Below are positions 9,200 to 19,310 of a DNA stretch of 64,000 nt, in pieces; position 1 is the stretch's first letter; every line of letters starts with the position of its first letter. This DNA is from Nitzschia sp. DOCU1 (Eukaryota > Bacillariophyta > Bacillariophyceae > Bacillariales > Bacillariaceae). Position numbers and translations under genes: made by a program. The stretch is taken from positions 3,162,001-3,226,000 of the forward strand of contig OX595989.1 in assembly GCA_951394045.1 (NCBI GenBank). Reading direction: 5' to 3'. The notes under the pieces are model-generated. The model searched no databases, was not told the DNA's origin, and saw nothing but the letters and a program-made list of their open reading frames with translations.

Positions 9200-11380
9200 A
9201 TGAGTACCCTCTCGCTTAGCAGTTCTAGGTGCAAATCTGCCGGATCGCTTTCGTCGGCCATCAATCGTCCACGCAAATCGGTCAGCACTCGCCTCCTGGA
9301 CGAGCTACTGGTGGACTTGAAGCCAGCAGTGAAGGTGAAGAAACAAGATGAGGACCCGAAAGACGTGGGACCCAGTGCCCCGGCAAAGAATCTTAACCCG
9401 GAAAGTACGGTGGCGAAGACCCTGCTAGCCAGGCTTCAAAATATCAGAAAGAAAAATGACTTGGTTTCAAATGGTGAGAAGAACGATGAAGCAACTAAGA
9501 TGCACTCAAGTAGCTCGGCGGTGGACACTACTGAAGTGCCGCCGAGAAAAGGCGCAGATTCGGAGGGCAAAAAAAGTAGTCGAGGATCTTCTGCAGTGCT
9601 TTCCAAGAACTACCACGCCTTTTCCAAGTCTCTGTCATCTTTTGCAAAACTGAAAAAGAGCGGCTCTGCAGGAGATCTGAGCACGCAAGCTTCCAATAGT
9701 ACTAAAGCCGAAGAAGACAAGAGCAAAGATAATGCTCGCGAAAAGCACGTGGAACACCGACCCTCGATGCTTCCAAGGGTAGCATCGCTTTCTCGACTAG
9801 GCATCAGCCTCAACTCCAGTTACAGCGCCTCCCTGAATTTCAACGACGACCCTTCTCCGCCGAACGAAGACGACGTTAGTCTCGGTGACTTCGTTGAAAA
9901 CATTAAGGACCCAGACGAACGCCACAACGAGAACCAAAACTCTCTATTATCGGGAAGCTGCTACCATCGACCATCGAAGAGTGCGGAAGAAGAGAGACTA
10001 GCGTCACTTCGTGGCGGGCACTCGAGTGCACCTCAGATTCGTCATCGCTCGCGACGTGACGGAAGGTTAGCAACACGGCGAGACTCTTCCTTGTCTCGCT
10101 CACGTCATCGAAGTCAAAGTCGCGAACGTGATCGCTCGCTTGACAGTTCCCATTCGCAAGACCAGCGCCGACGTGAAGGCGGGAGACAATCAAGGCGAGA
10201 TTCGCATTCATTGCCGTCAGGATCGATGCACTCTTGTACCTCGAGGTCGGGATCGAGAAGCAGGAGCCAGCGCCGTAACCGTTCTTCCCACCGCGATACT
10301 CAGGGACTCCCAAGGAGAAAATCTCATGGGAGCATTGAAAGTCTGCAGGCGTTGATCGACGGCCTTGATGGTAGCAAGCATGGTCTGAATACCCTCGATA
10401 GGAAGGCCCCCCGTACTATAAGCCGCCAACGAAGTCTTCCGAATCTTCAGGACATTGAAGACAAGGAGGCCACAGGAATGAATGGGATCCGCGGTGTGCA
10501 AAATGCAACTTGGGGCATTGAATCCACACACTCAACCACGAACACTTCACGTCGAGCCCTTCGATCAAAGGGGGGCCGTGCATCCACCCTTCAAGATCTG
10601 AAAGTTGCGGATTCCCGCAAATCTGCAAGAGAATTGAATCGCTCATTGGCCTCTCCTGGAGGTTCCAGAAACCGGCGAAGTCTACCGAATCTTCAGTTTG
10701 CTGAAGCGGAAACCGCCGTTCTGGGCAGAAGCCATGGTACGCAAAATGCCACTTGGAACGTCGAATCCACAAATACTACAAGGAACAATGAACGTCGAGC
10801 CCTCGAGTCCAATGGAGGTGGTTTTGCATCCATCTTCCAGCAAGATTTTCAAATTTTGGATTCCCACAGTTCCTGGGCACCGCCCTCGACTGGCAGAAGT
10901 CTCCCGAATCTTCAATTTCCTGAATATTATGAGACCCCCGCCATGAACGGTGCCCAAAATGCCACCTGGGGCTTTGCATCCACCGACTTGATGATGAACA
11001 CCACCACCACCACTCAACGTCGAGCCCTCAAGAGCCAGGGAGGCCGTGCGTCCATCGTCCAACAAGATCTTCCAGTTGTTCCGGATTCTCGTATCTCTAC
11101 AAAAGATCCAGGACCGGAACGACTTTCATCCAACGCACTGGGAGCAAAAGTATCAACGCCAGATCAAAAGGACGATGATGATGACAGCCAAGCCAGCAGT
11201 ATTTGTTCTCATATTTTCGTGGAATACCTCCCGTCCAAGTCGATGAAATCGTCGGTCAATCATAAGGTTCCGAAACGAGTGGACACATCCTTGTCATCTT
11301 CCAGTTCCACAGCGAGCAGTACAATATCCAAAAGCTCCTTTTCGGCAGACTTTTCGTTGGTGTCTACGGAGCGAACGTAG
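9200..11380 (+). CDS. Ser/Arg-rich protein with three QNATW repeats
   Basis: 726 aa from the first ATG in the frame (MSTLSLSSSR). The N-terminal third is Ser/Lys-rich. Residues about 299-377 form an RS-rich tract (RSRHRSQSRERDRS and following), like the RS domains of splicing factors but with no RNA-binding domain. Three imperfect repeats of 73-82 aa follow, starting near residues 411, 493 and 566. Each contains RSLPNLQ, then NATW, then RRALxSxGG, A-S, and a QDL-like stretch with DS[RH]. The C-terminus is Ser-rich. No membrane segment or catalytic motif is visible. I do not recognise the family. A role in a phosphorylation-regulated nuclear or scaffold complex is possible but unproven. Confidence 0.72.
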   Translation: MSTLSLSSSRCKSAGSLSSAINRPRKSVSTRLLDELLVDLKPAVKVKKQDEDPKDVGPSAPAKNLNPESTVAKTLLARLQNIRKKNDLVSNGEKNDEATKMHSSSSAVDTTEVPPRKGADSEGKKSSRGSSAVLSKNYHAFSKSLSSFAKLKKSGSAGDLSTQASNSTKAEEDKSKDNAREKHVEHRPSMLPRVASLSRLGISLNSSYSASLNFNDDPSPPNEDDVSLGDFVENIKDPDERHNENQNSLLSGSCYHRPSKSAEEERLASLRGGHSSAPQIRHRSRRDGRLATRRDSSLSRSRHRSQSRERDRSLDSSHSQDQRRREGGRQSRRDSHSLPSGSMHSCTSRSGSRSRSQRRNRSSHRDTQGLPRRKSHGSIESLQALIDGLDGSKHGLNTLDRKAPRTISRQRSLPNLQDIEDKEATGMNGIRGVQNATWGIESTHSTTNTSRRALRSKGGRASTLQDLKVADSRKSARELNRSLASPGGSRNRRSLPNLQFAEAETAVLGRSHGTQNATWNVESTNTTRNNERRALESNGGGFASIFQQDFQILDSHSSWAPPSTGRSLPNLQFPEYYETPAMNGAQNATWGFASTDLMMNTTTTTQRRALKSQGGRASIVQQDLPVVPDSRISTKDPGPERLSSNALGAKVSTPDQKDDDDDSQASSICSHIFVEYLPSKSMKSSVNHKVPKRVDTSLSSSSSTASSTISKSSFSADFSLVSTERT

Positions 11381-11944
11381 CCATTATCGATCAAGAGTTC
11401 CATTCTCTGTGACTACCGGGACTTTTGGCTCCCCATTATAATCCATTCACAGTTCGAAGCATAATCATAAGAAATCATTAGAAATAGAAACATCCTGTCG
11501 ACACAGAGAGTACCACGGGGACTATTTTTCACAGCCTAATATGACAGCAATGGCATGATGGTCATTGGAACGAGACGAGAGTGCGGAGAGATGATGATCG
11601 ATTTCGAGCCGAGAGCGAAATGACGAGGGCCCACTTTCGGGGAAGGGGATCTATTCACAAGACGGGGAGACATCTCCCCTCCCCTTCTCCAAAGATTTCC
11701 CCTCAAATGAAGCAATCTGTCCGGCGTCAGCATCTGCATCCAAGAAAACAGTGTCAGCAAAAAATGGCGACAATGGGAATGTACGAGTGGTTTTGGCATT
11801 ATCATCATCAACAACATCAAAGCAGCTACATACTCACTGCATTTCTTCTGCCCTTTTCATGGCGCTGAGGGCGGTTGGATGTATTGCTTCAGTGGCTAGC
11901 TAGAAGAAACCACACGATTATTATGCCTACAATACGAGTCTAGA
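11381..11944. other. Intergenic, upstream of the glycosyltransferase array
   Basis: 3' flank of the QNATW-repeat gene and promoter of the first GT31-like gene. No feature identified beyond short open frames without coding character. Confidence 0.4.
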
Positions 11945-13255
11945 ATGTCCTGGCGCAAACGAGGCCTGTTTGCCGGAATGGCGGCCTTGGTGCTAGTTGC
12001 CATTGTAGGCCCTTATCGGCAAGCTGCCGTCATGGAGACTATGCGGGCTGACGCGATACTGCGGTTGGATGAACCTATGATACATGAGGTGTCGGCAGTG
12101 AATGGAGGAGAAACGAACAAGGTGGAAACGGACCTGTCGCTGTTGCGAGTGCCCGAAGCAAAGGAACCACCACCAAGCCCTCTTTCACGGGGCGCCAATC
12201 ACACGGAATGGAAGTCCAGTACCCCACGCATACTCATGGGAATCTTCTCCATGAATTCGGCTGAAGAATTCAGTCGCCGCCGACTGATACGAAAGACGTA
12301 TCTTTCTACGTACAGAATTTTTAACGACATGAACTTGTCCCAAGGGCCTAGCGATCGGATCTGCTCTCTCGTGGAGTTGTTGAATTCACCATCTGGGGCG
12401 TTTCAAAGATGCTGGATTGCCTATACTTTTGTAATTGGGGCCTTTGACAAGGCTTCCAATGCTTCTGCTCCTCCGCTACTCCTGGACGATGACGCTTCTT
12501 CTTTTACTTGGCGTGGCAACTTTACTTCCACCGGCGATCCAGAGGACGACCTTACAATATTGAATATTCGTGAGAACATGAACGATGGAAAGACTCTTAC
12601 TTGGTTCAAATACGCGTCCGCTATTTTGCCCGATGACTTGAACATTGATTTGATTGTCAAGGTCGATACCGATACGGTGGTATTCCCCCGCTCGTTTCTG
12701 GAAGAATTGCAAGGGGAGCTGGACAAGCAACTCGTAAGACGGCCGGCGACGAGTGTGTATGGTGGATTGAGAGAAGTCGCAGCTACAGGATTTGCCCTTG
12801 ATGTGGTACCATTCTATATGCAAGGCGGCTTTTACTTTTTGTCCAAGGACCTTGCCCAAGATGTTACTTCCAATTCATGTCAACGGGATGCCATTATCGA
12901 GCGACAAGTTAATGCGACTGGATATAGAGCAGAAGACCGTGAAATGGGGACATTGGTGAATCATTGTGCCAGGTCCAAAGTGAATCGAATCATCGTACCA
13001 GCTCTCCTGAGTGCCAAACATCATTGGCGTCACAAGGACGCCTCTAACTTTCGAGTCGCCTGGAAAGATGCCTTGGCCAGGGACGTGGCAAGACTACGAT
13101 ACAGAGAGATGCAAGCCAAGTACAACAATGGTGGCTGTCCGCCTACCAAAAACGCACTGGCCGAGGAGTTGCGCTGGTTCGAGGAACGAGAGAATATGAA
13201 ACAAGCAAAACACCAATTCACCAAGCTGGTCTCCGAGGAATGCGCGAGTCTATAA
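11945..13255 (+). CDS. GT31-like Golgi glycosyltransferase, array copy A
   Basis: 436 aa type II membrane protein: an N-terminal anchor (GLFAGMAALVLVAIVG), a stem, and a catalytic domain from about residue 90. The family pattern of the GT31 (beta-1,3-galactosyl/N-acetylglucosaminyl-transferase) fold is visible in order. It starts with RILMGIFSMNS and RRRLIRKTYLS (the R..IR.T region), then IAYTFVIGAF, then NIRENMNDGKTLTWFKYA (the N..EN...K..T..FKY region). DTD at residues 241-243 in VKVDTDTVVF is the metal/nucleotide-sugar DxD, and AEDREMG stands in for the EDVxxG motif. Such enzymes add galactose or GlcNAc to glycans in the Golgi. It is the most diverged of three tandem copies. Donor and acceptor cannot be predicted. 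Confidence 0.78.
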   Translation: MSWRKRGLFAGMAALVLVAIVGPYRQAAVMETMRADAILRLDEPMIHEVSAVNGGETNKVETDLSLLRVPEAKEPPPSPLSRGANHTEWKSSTPRILMGIFSMNSAEEFSRRRLIRKTYLSTYRIFNDMNLSQGPSDRICSLVELLNSPSGAFQRCWIAYTFVIGAFDKASNASAPPLLLDDDASSFTWRGNFTSTGDPEDDLTILNIRENMNDGKTLTWFKYASAILPDDLNIDLIVKVDTDTVVFPRSFLEELQGELDKQLVRRPATSVYGGLREVAATGFALDVVPFYMQGGFYFLSKDLAQDVTSNSCQRDAIIERQVNATGYRAEDREMGTLVNHCARSKVNRIIVPALLSAKHHWRHKDASNFRVAWKDALARDVARLRYREMQAKYNNGGCPPTKNALAEELRWFEERENMKQAKHQFTKLVSEECASL

Positions 13256-14360
13256 GTTCGTTTTCAATTTAGCCAACGGCGGGCCTGCAGTACGCCACGG
13301 CCGTTGCAAATCGAATGCATCATCACGATAATCGCCTTGCATCTTGCCCGCCGTCGAAGAATCAGATTTGCCTGGGCTCGTGTTGCGTCACTAGTGCTGC
13401 TGAGACAGAGTCGAATGGCAGCAAGCCATGGGACTGTGATTGCTGTTCTGCAAGCGACGAAGACGCCCGAAGACCAGGTAGTCTCGCTGAGCACTACTAC
13501 ATCCATCGAGATCTGCGGGCAGAGATTCCGGCAGGGCACGGCATACAAGATTACTTATTATACCGGTGGAATGGTAGAAGGTTCTCTTCTTTGTTGACTG
13601 TAGCGCTTTTCTCCAAGTTACGACGAGAAGTCGGGGGACTACCGGCAGTTCTCTTCGAGCATTTTCTTGTAGTATTACGATTACCTGAGGGGACGGCTTT
13701 AGCGGCCGCTATAAAAAGCCAGTCGTTGTATTATAGTAGGGCCATTTCCCGGAATAGTACTTGTTCCATGGATTGTTGGGATCGCCACTTTTGCCGGTGA
13801 TGTTTTTATGGAATGAATGAGAATTGCGGCAATCTTCTAGTACCTGTGGCCGAGAAAAAAGGGGAGGGGAAAAAGAGGAGGTTTAAGAAGGGGACGCATT
13901 CCGAACGGCAATTACTCTTGATTATCATCCACAAAATCGAAGGAGGTTCGCTCCATGGTTCACGCGATGTCCGATTGAAACAATCTCTAATTACAACGCC
14001 ACGTAAGTCGGCATCCAGCAGGTGGTACCTCAGTACCTACGATCATCCACATGTGCATGCCACAGAGAACGGTCCGAACAGTACGATAGTAGTGTGTACT
14101 GTCTGTTTCTCCCAAGAAGAAATGCGAGCGGGCGACCCGAAAAATACACGGATGGTAAAGTACCACCAGGTATTCAGAAAAGAGAACCTCATTCGAGCCT
14201 GATATCCGCCACCATTCATAAAACGCTACCTGATGCGTCAAGGGTATTATTGTGGTTTTTCCAAATCACAAGTGGCTCATTTTCCGTTGGTCGATAGGTC
14301 GGCATCCAAATGGATTCATCCCATTGCATGCTCACACAGACACAGACGAAGACCGTCTGT
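13256..14360. other. Intergenic between array copies A and B
   Basis: About 1.1 kb without a supported gene. Frames of up to 161 codons (13315-13800) lack any recognisable domain. A TATAAAAAG string near 13711 has no gene start close by. The duplicated segment begins directly after this stretch. Confidence 0.35.
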
Positions 14361-14721
14361 CTTTCTAACCCTCATATTTAGTCTAGTCCCAGCACATTAG
14401 AGCTAGTAGTAGTACTATGACGATAATAATATTATTAATGCAGCCGCAGCGAGGATGAATCTTCTTCATGACGATCGACAGGAGCAGCAATCTCACCGCC
14501 TTAGTAGTTCTCTGCTAGTGAACGGCCGCGAAGAGTCTTTCATGAAGGGGACCAGCAGATCAGGCATACCTCGCTTGGGGTTTGGGCAGAAAGGGGACAC
14601 CAAGTGCTGACGCTAGTTGAAGTACGAAAATGGGCGAGAACCTGACCGGTGAGGTTCGTCTTTCCGCCAATTTGGAGTTATTATGCCCTTACTCTTTCTG
14701 TTGAATAGGATACAATAACAA
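14361..14721. repeat. Duplicated intergenic segment, copy 1
   Basis: About 361 bp, matching 16190-16575 almost base for base (both begin TTTCTAACCCTCAT and end GATAC.ATAACAAA). Relative to copy 2 it lacks about 34 bp near 14600 and has a 7-bp insertion (CCGGTGA) near 14647. The two copies lie upstream and directly downstream of GT31 copy B, so they mark a segmental duplication in the array. Confidence 0.9.
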
Positions 14722-14875
14722 AAATTCTTCGAATTCTCATCAACAAAGGCACGATGAGTTTTCCGTCACATTTTCGAGGGAATATTTTATCATCGAAGAC
14801 TCCGCAACAACAGCATTCACGCAAGAACCAACACGAGAGGAAACTGTTACTGCCTGATCGATCATTCCTTTCGTC

Positions 14876-16183
14876 ATGCACGTTGTGACGCCTTTACTTT
14901 ACTGCTGCATAACGGCAGCGGCGGCGGTGGTGTATTTCTCATCGACACTTTTAATCGTTGTCAATGATCGAATGCTTGGTGCAATCGGGATGGAATCTTC
15001 AGAATTCTATGCGCCATTGCAGCCCGCCGTTGGCTACGGTCCGGAGGCTTCCTCGTCGGTGGGCACTGGGGGGTCGACCCCGTTGGGGGTGCCCCCACCA
15101 CGCATGCTTCTTGGAATCTTCACGACCAACTCGGAGAAAGAGGCTACGCGGCGAAAACTGATCCGAAGGACCTACCTCTCGCAGTACAATCTTCTAGCCG
15201 ACGCGAATCTTGGGAACGAAACAGCTGGCCGCCTTTGCCCTTTGTCTGACCTATTGGAAGAACAAACCAACAAGAAGAGCCCCACCACATCCTCCAGCAA
15301 AGACGAGTGTTTGATTGCTTATACGTTCGTCATGGCAGCATTCGATCAATCCAACGTTACGGCTCCTACTGACTTGACGATAGACGAAGAAGGCCATAGT
15401 GGAGCTTTTGTAGTGGATCGTTCTGGGGGGCGAGACTTCGAGCGGGATGTCACATACTTGAACATTCGAGAAAACATGAACGAAGGAAAGACTGCGACTT
15501 GGTTCAAGTATGCCTCTTCTATTATACCTGCCGATCTTGGTATCGATCTGATAGCGAAGGTAGATAGCGATGCGATTGTCGTTCCTCGGGCCCTTCTTGA
15601 GGATGCAAACTCTTGGTTCGGGGCGCATCACATCCAGCGCCCAGTCAGAAACGTCTACGGGGGGATCGACACTGTTCAACGTGACGAGGGTGATATCCCG
15701 TACATGCAAGGTGGCTTTTATCTCTTATCTACGGATGTGGCAGAAGCAATCTTCTCTTCTAACCGGGGATGTCCACGAGACGAGCTTGTACAACAAACAC
15801 GAGCCGAGCAAGGATGGGACCGAGCAGAAGATAGAGAAGTCGGTTACTTTATCGAAAAGTGCTGGAACGGCCCACGCCGAGAGAAAGGAGGACTTGATGC
15901 TATACGGCAGTGGCTGGTAAATGGTCAATTAGTCGCAGGACACGGCCGGTTCCTCAAGAATGCCGCTGATTTCCGTGTGCAATGGAAACATAAACTGTCT
16001 ACGGACATCGCGCTGCTTCGCCATCGGGAGATACAGACAAAATATATCTCGACCAACGGTTGTCCACCTAGTCAGGTGGAAGCCGAGGAGGAACTTGGGT
16101 GGTTCGATAATCGCGAGAACATGCAGCAATCTAAAGAAAAGTTTGCAAGGTCTTTGAGAAAGGCATGCACTCATATAAACTAG
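14876..16183 (+). CDS. GT31-like Golgi glycosyltransferase, array copy B
   Basis: 435 aa, type II membrane topology with an N-terminal anchor (about residues 5-30). The catalytic core has RMLLGIFTTNS, RRKLIRRTYLS, NIRENMNEGKTATWFKYAS, D230-S-D232 in IAKVDSDAIVV, YMQGGFYLLS and AEDREVG. The core is nearly identical in DNA to copy C (17517-18791), for example about 15546-15735 against 18154-18343. The N-terminal 80 residues and the last 150 differ much more. This mosaic suggests gene conversion after duplication. The DxD and the downstream ED motif are intact, so it should be active. A duplicated intergenic segment begins 7 bp after its stop codon. Substrate unknown. Confidence 0.8.
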   Translation: MHVVTPLLYCCITAAAAVVYFSSTLLIVVNDRMLGAIGMESSEFYAPLQPAVGYGPEASSSVGTGGSTPLGVPPPRMLLGIFTTNSEKEATRRKLIRRTYLSQYNLLADANLGNETAGRLCPLSDLLEEQTNKKSPTTSSSKDECLIAYTFVMAAFDQSNVTAPTDLTIDEEGHSGAFVVDRSGGRDFERDVTYLNIRENMNEGKTATWFKYASSIIPADLGIDLIAKVDSDAIVVPRALLEDANSWFGAHHIQRPVRNVYGGIDTVQRDEGDIPYMQGGFYLLSTDVAEAIFSSNRGCPRDELVQQTRAEQGWDRAEDREVGYFIEKCWNGPRREKGGLDAIRQWLVNGQLVAGHGRFLKNAADFRVQWKHKLSTDIALLRHREIQTKYISTNGCPPSQVEAEEELGWFDNRENMQQSKEKFARSLRKACTHIN

Positions 16184-16189
16184 ATGAAT

Positions 16190-16575
16190 CTTTCTAACCC
16201 TCATCTTTAGTCAAGTCCCAGCACATTAGAGCTAGTAGTAGTACTATGACGATAATAATATTATTAATGCAGCCGCAGCGAGGATGAATCTTCTTCATGA
16301 CGATCGACAGGAGCAGCAATCTCACCGCCTTAGTAGTTCTCTGCTAGTGAACGGCCGCGAAGAGTCTTTCATGAAGGGACCAGCAGATCAGGCATACCTC
16401 GCTTGGGGTTTGGGCAGAAAGGGGAATAGCACGATAATTCCGGACGTTCTCACTATTCGGAAACCAAGTGCTGACGCTAGTTGAAGTACGAAAATGGGCG
16501 AGAACCTGAGGTTCGTCTTTCCGCCAATTCGCACTTATGCCCTTTTTCTTTCTGTTGAATAGGATACGATAACAA
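16190..16575. repeat. Duplicated intergenic segment, copy 2
   Basis: About 386 bp direct repeat of 14361-14721, starting just after the stop of GT31 copy B. It carries a segment around 16425-16462 that is absent from copy 1, either an insertion here or a deletion there. Confidence 0.9.
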
Positions 16576-16588
16576 ACGGAACTACAAA

Positions 16589-16836
16589 ACGGTCAAATCC
16601 TCAAAGATGCCGCTTGTTTTCGCGTACAGTGGAAACAGTTGGTTTCCACGGATGCTGCTGCTTCGCCATCGGGAGATCAAGACAAAAAGTAGTATAACTC
16701 AACAACCATGCTGGTTGTCCACCTACGCAGGCGGAAGCCGAGGAAGAACTTGAATGGTTCGATAGCCGTGAGAACATGCAACGATCTAAAGAGAGAAGTT
16801 TGCAAGGTCTCTGAGGAAATCCTGCACTCATCTAAC
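16589..16836 (+). pseudogene. Decayed 3' end of a fourth GT31-like gene
   Basis: About 248 bp align with the last 80 codons of copies B and C: GGTCAAATCCTCAA, ...GTGGAAACAG..., CATCGGGAGATC, GGTTGTCCACCTAC, GCGGAAGCCGAGGAAGAACTTG and the final AAGGTCTCTGAG. Several indels break the frame (for example in the AAAAAGTAGTATAACTCAA region and AAAGAGAGAAG). No upstream catalytic part is present. It sits directly after duplicated segment copy 2, so it is a truncated leftover of the array's expansion. Confidence 0.85.
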
Positions 16837-17516
16837 ATAGCAGATCCTTCATGAATGTTATCTATCATAGTGGTACTAGTATGAGCTAGAATTGCTTGCT
16901 GGTGTCTGCTATTCATTACTAGTGCTGAACGGCCGCGAAAAGAAGACTGAGGACATTGGGAGCTGTGAGAGTTAAAAGAACACTACTCCTACCGTGAATC
17001 GCCACTCAATGCAGATCCGACAAACCTTAGTTACCACGAGGAGGGATGCATCTTTTTGTGAGGCGGATTGATGGTCGTATTATATCTGCTTCGGGATAGA
17101 ACAACTTCTCCGAAATTCACACATAACGAATTCTAGCAAAATGTGTCGATAGGGCCGAGCCTTTCATTCCTAATGTCGATAAGCCCTTGCCTCTTCTTCA
17201 TTGGGCTTTATTATGGCCGATTAATGGGTCTACTCCGAGGGCTATGTCCATCACAACAGGCTTTGGGGTTGTTGGTGGGAGATCTTACCACCAAAACAGG
17301 GTGTAGGATTCACTACCTTTGCTACGTATGATATTAATTCCGGAGAGAGCGAACAATCTCCACATTCCCGCCATCTCATGTCCAACACAAAAAAAATGTG
17401 TCGCTTTTGCGGGTGGTGGATGGTCACTTTAGCACGAGCAGGCACAAATTGAATGAACGACAAGACGGCATTCACACAAACAACAAGGGCAACTGTTGCT
17501 TTGCTGTTAGATTGCC
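16837..17516. other. Intergenic between relic and array copy C
   Basis: About 680 bp. The first 100 bp (CTAGAATTGCTTGCTGG..., ACGGCCGCGAA) resemble fragments of the flanks of copies B and C. The rest shows nothing I can identify and should include the promoter of copy C. Confidence 0.4.
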
Positions 17517-18791
17517 ATGAAGGGTTGGACCTCTATACGGTGTTGCTGCATATCGGCAATGTCGGTGATGATATATTTTTCATTGTCCCTTCCAATCTTT
17601 GTGAATGATCGGATACTTGTTGCCAATGGGGTGGAATCGTCAGATTTTGATGCGCCAATGCCCGCCGTTGGCTACGGGGAGGTTTCTTCCGTCGGCATGG
17701 GGTCGACGCCATGGGTTCCCCCTCGCATGCTGCTTTCAATCTTCACGACCAACTCGGAGAAAGAGGCTACGCGGCGAAAACTGATCCGAAGGACCTACCT
17801 CTCGCAGTACAATCTTCTAGCCGACGCGAATCTTGGGAACGAAACAGCTGGCCGTCTTTGCCCTTTGTCCAAACTATTGGAACAGCAAACCAAGAGCCCC
17901 ACATCCTCCAACGAAGAATGTTTGATTGCTTATACGTTCGTCATGGGAGCATTCGATCCAGCCAACGTTACGGCTCCTACGGACTTGACGATAGACGAAG
18001 AAGGCCATAGTGGAGCTTTTGTAGTGGATCGTTCTGGGGAGCGAGACTTCGAGCGGGATGTCACTTATTTGAACATTCGAGAAAACATGAACGACGGAAA
18101 GACTGCGACTTGGTTCAAGTATGCCTCTTCTATTCTACCTGCCGATCTTGGCATCGATCTGATAGCGAAGGTAGATAGCGATGCGATTGTCGTTCCTCGG
18201 GCCCTTCTTGAGGATGCAAACTCTTGGTTCGGGGCGCATCACATCCAGCGCCCAGTCAGAAACGTCTACGGGGGGATCGACACTGTTCAACGTGACGAGG
18301 GTGATATCCCGTACATGCAAGGTGGCTTTTATCTCTTATCTACGGATGTTGCAGAAGCAATCTTCTCTTCTAACCGGGGATGTCCACGAGACGAGCTTGT
18401 ACAACAAACACGAGCCGAGCAAGGATGGGGACGATCAGAGGACAGGGAAGTCGGTTACTTTATCGAAAAGTGCTGGAACGGCCCGCGGGGAAATAGAGGG
18501 CTTGATTCAATACAACAATGGCTGGTCAATGGTCGACTCGTCGCGCAACACGGTCAGATCCTCAAGAATGCCGCTGATTTCCGTGTTCTATGGAAACAGA
18601 TACTTTCCACGGACATTTCGCAGCTTCGACAGAGGGAGATCCAGACAAAGTACAACTCAACCAATGGCTGTCCACCTACCCAGGCAGAAGCCGAGGAAGA
18701 ACTTGCATGGTTCGATAGTCGCGAGAACATGCAGCAGTCTAAAGAGAAGTTTGCAAGGTCTCTGAGAAAGGCATGCGCTCATTTAAGCTAG
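17517..18791 (+). CDS. GT31-like Golgi glycosyltransferase, array copy C
   Basis: 424 aa with the same organisation as copy B: signal anchor (VMIYFSLSLPIFV), short stem, RMLLSIFTTNS, RRKLIRRTYLS, NIRENMNDGKTATWFKYAS, D220-S-D222, YMQGGFYLLS and SEDREVG. It ends with the CPPTQAEAEEELAWF and QSKEKFARSLRKAC block that all copies share. It is shorter than B mainly in the stem. From about 17739 to 18428 its DNA is close to identical to copy B, including synonymous sites. Both flanks are more diverged. It is likely a functional Golgi enzyme; sugar specificity unknown. Confidence 0.8.
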   Translation: MKGWTSIRCCCISAMSVMIYFSLSLPIFVNDRILVANGVESSDFDAPMPAVGYGEVSSVGMGSTPWVPPRMLLSIFTTNSEKEATRRKLIRRTYLSQYNLLADANLGNETAGRLCPLSKLLEQQTKSPTSSNEECLIAYTFVMGAFDPANVTAPTDLTIDEEGHSGAFVVDRSGERDFERDVTYLNIRENMNDGKTATWFKYASSILPADLGIDLIAKVDSDAIVVPRALLEDANSWFGAHHIQRPVRNVYGGIDTVQRDEGDIPYMQGGFYLLSTDVAEAIFSSNRGCPRDELVQQTRAEQGWGRSEDREVGYFIEKCWNGPRGNRGLDSIQQWLVNGRLVAQHGQILKNAADFRVLWKQILSTDISQLRQREIQTKYNSTNGCPPTQAEAEEELAWFDSRENMQQSKEKFARSLRKACAHLS

Positions 18792-19310
18792 ACCACGTTT
18801 CCCGCTCATTTTGATATCTGCCTCACACTTCTAGCTAGAATAGCTCGCTAGTAGTGAACCGCGGTACACTGACACGGAGAGCTGTTCATAATATCGACCA
18901 CAAGCAATGCGATGCCGCAACTCTGTCTGTGATAGTGTCCTAAAGATCCGATTGGTACGTCGACCCTTTGACGTCTAAACGGGATAGTTCGTTCTCTACA
19001 ACTTTATGTTCGAAATAGTTCGAGGCGCGCAAAGAGTAGTTTGATTACATCGATATTCAGAAATCACGTCGGCCACGTGGAACAAATCCAGCGCACCACA
19101 TCTCATCGTGCACCCGCCATCATCCATGAAACGAGAGAGAGCTTTCCATTTCTTTTGCCACAGATTGTGATGGATGTGAGGCCGAGATTCGGTATCCCTG
19201 TCGTCCTTTTCATCTACTACTATCATACCTCATACAACTCTAGAGACCACTTCTACTACCTTGGAGTCTTCGAATAACGAAGCCTGCTCCCAGATACCGA
19301 TTTTCCCACG
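18792..19310. other. Intergenic
   Basis: 3' flank of GT31 copy C and promoter of the lumen EF-hand gene. No feature identified. Confidence 0.4.

Noticed and set aside
13708..13720. TATAAAAAG as a TATA box
   Set aside because: No supported gene start within 1 kb downstream.
13315..13800. Plus-strand frame of 161 codons between glycosyltransferase copies
   Set aside because: No similarity to the array genes or to any domain; composition like non-coding DNA.
14361..16575. Flanking direct repeats as the ends of a transposon around GT31 copy B
   Set aside because: No transposase or reverse transcriptase, no terminal inverted repeats, and the interior is an array gene; segmental duplication explains it.
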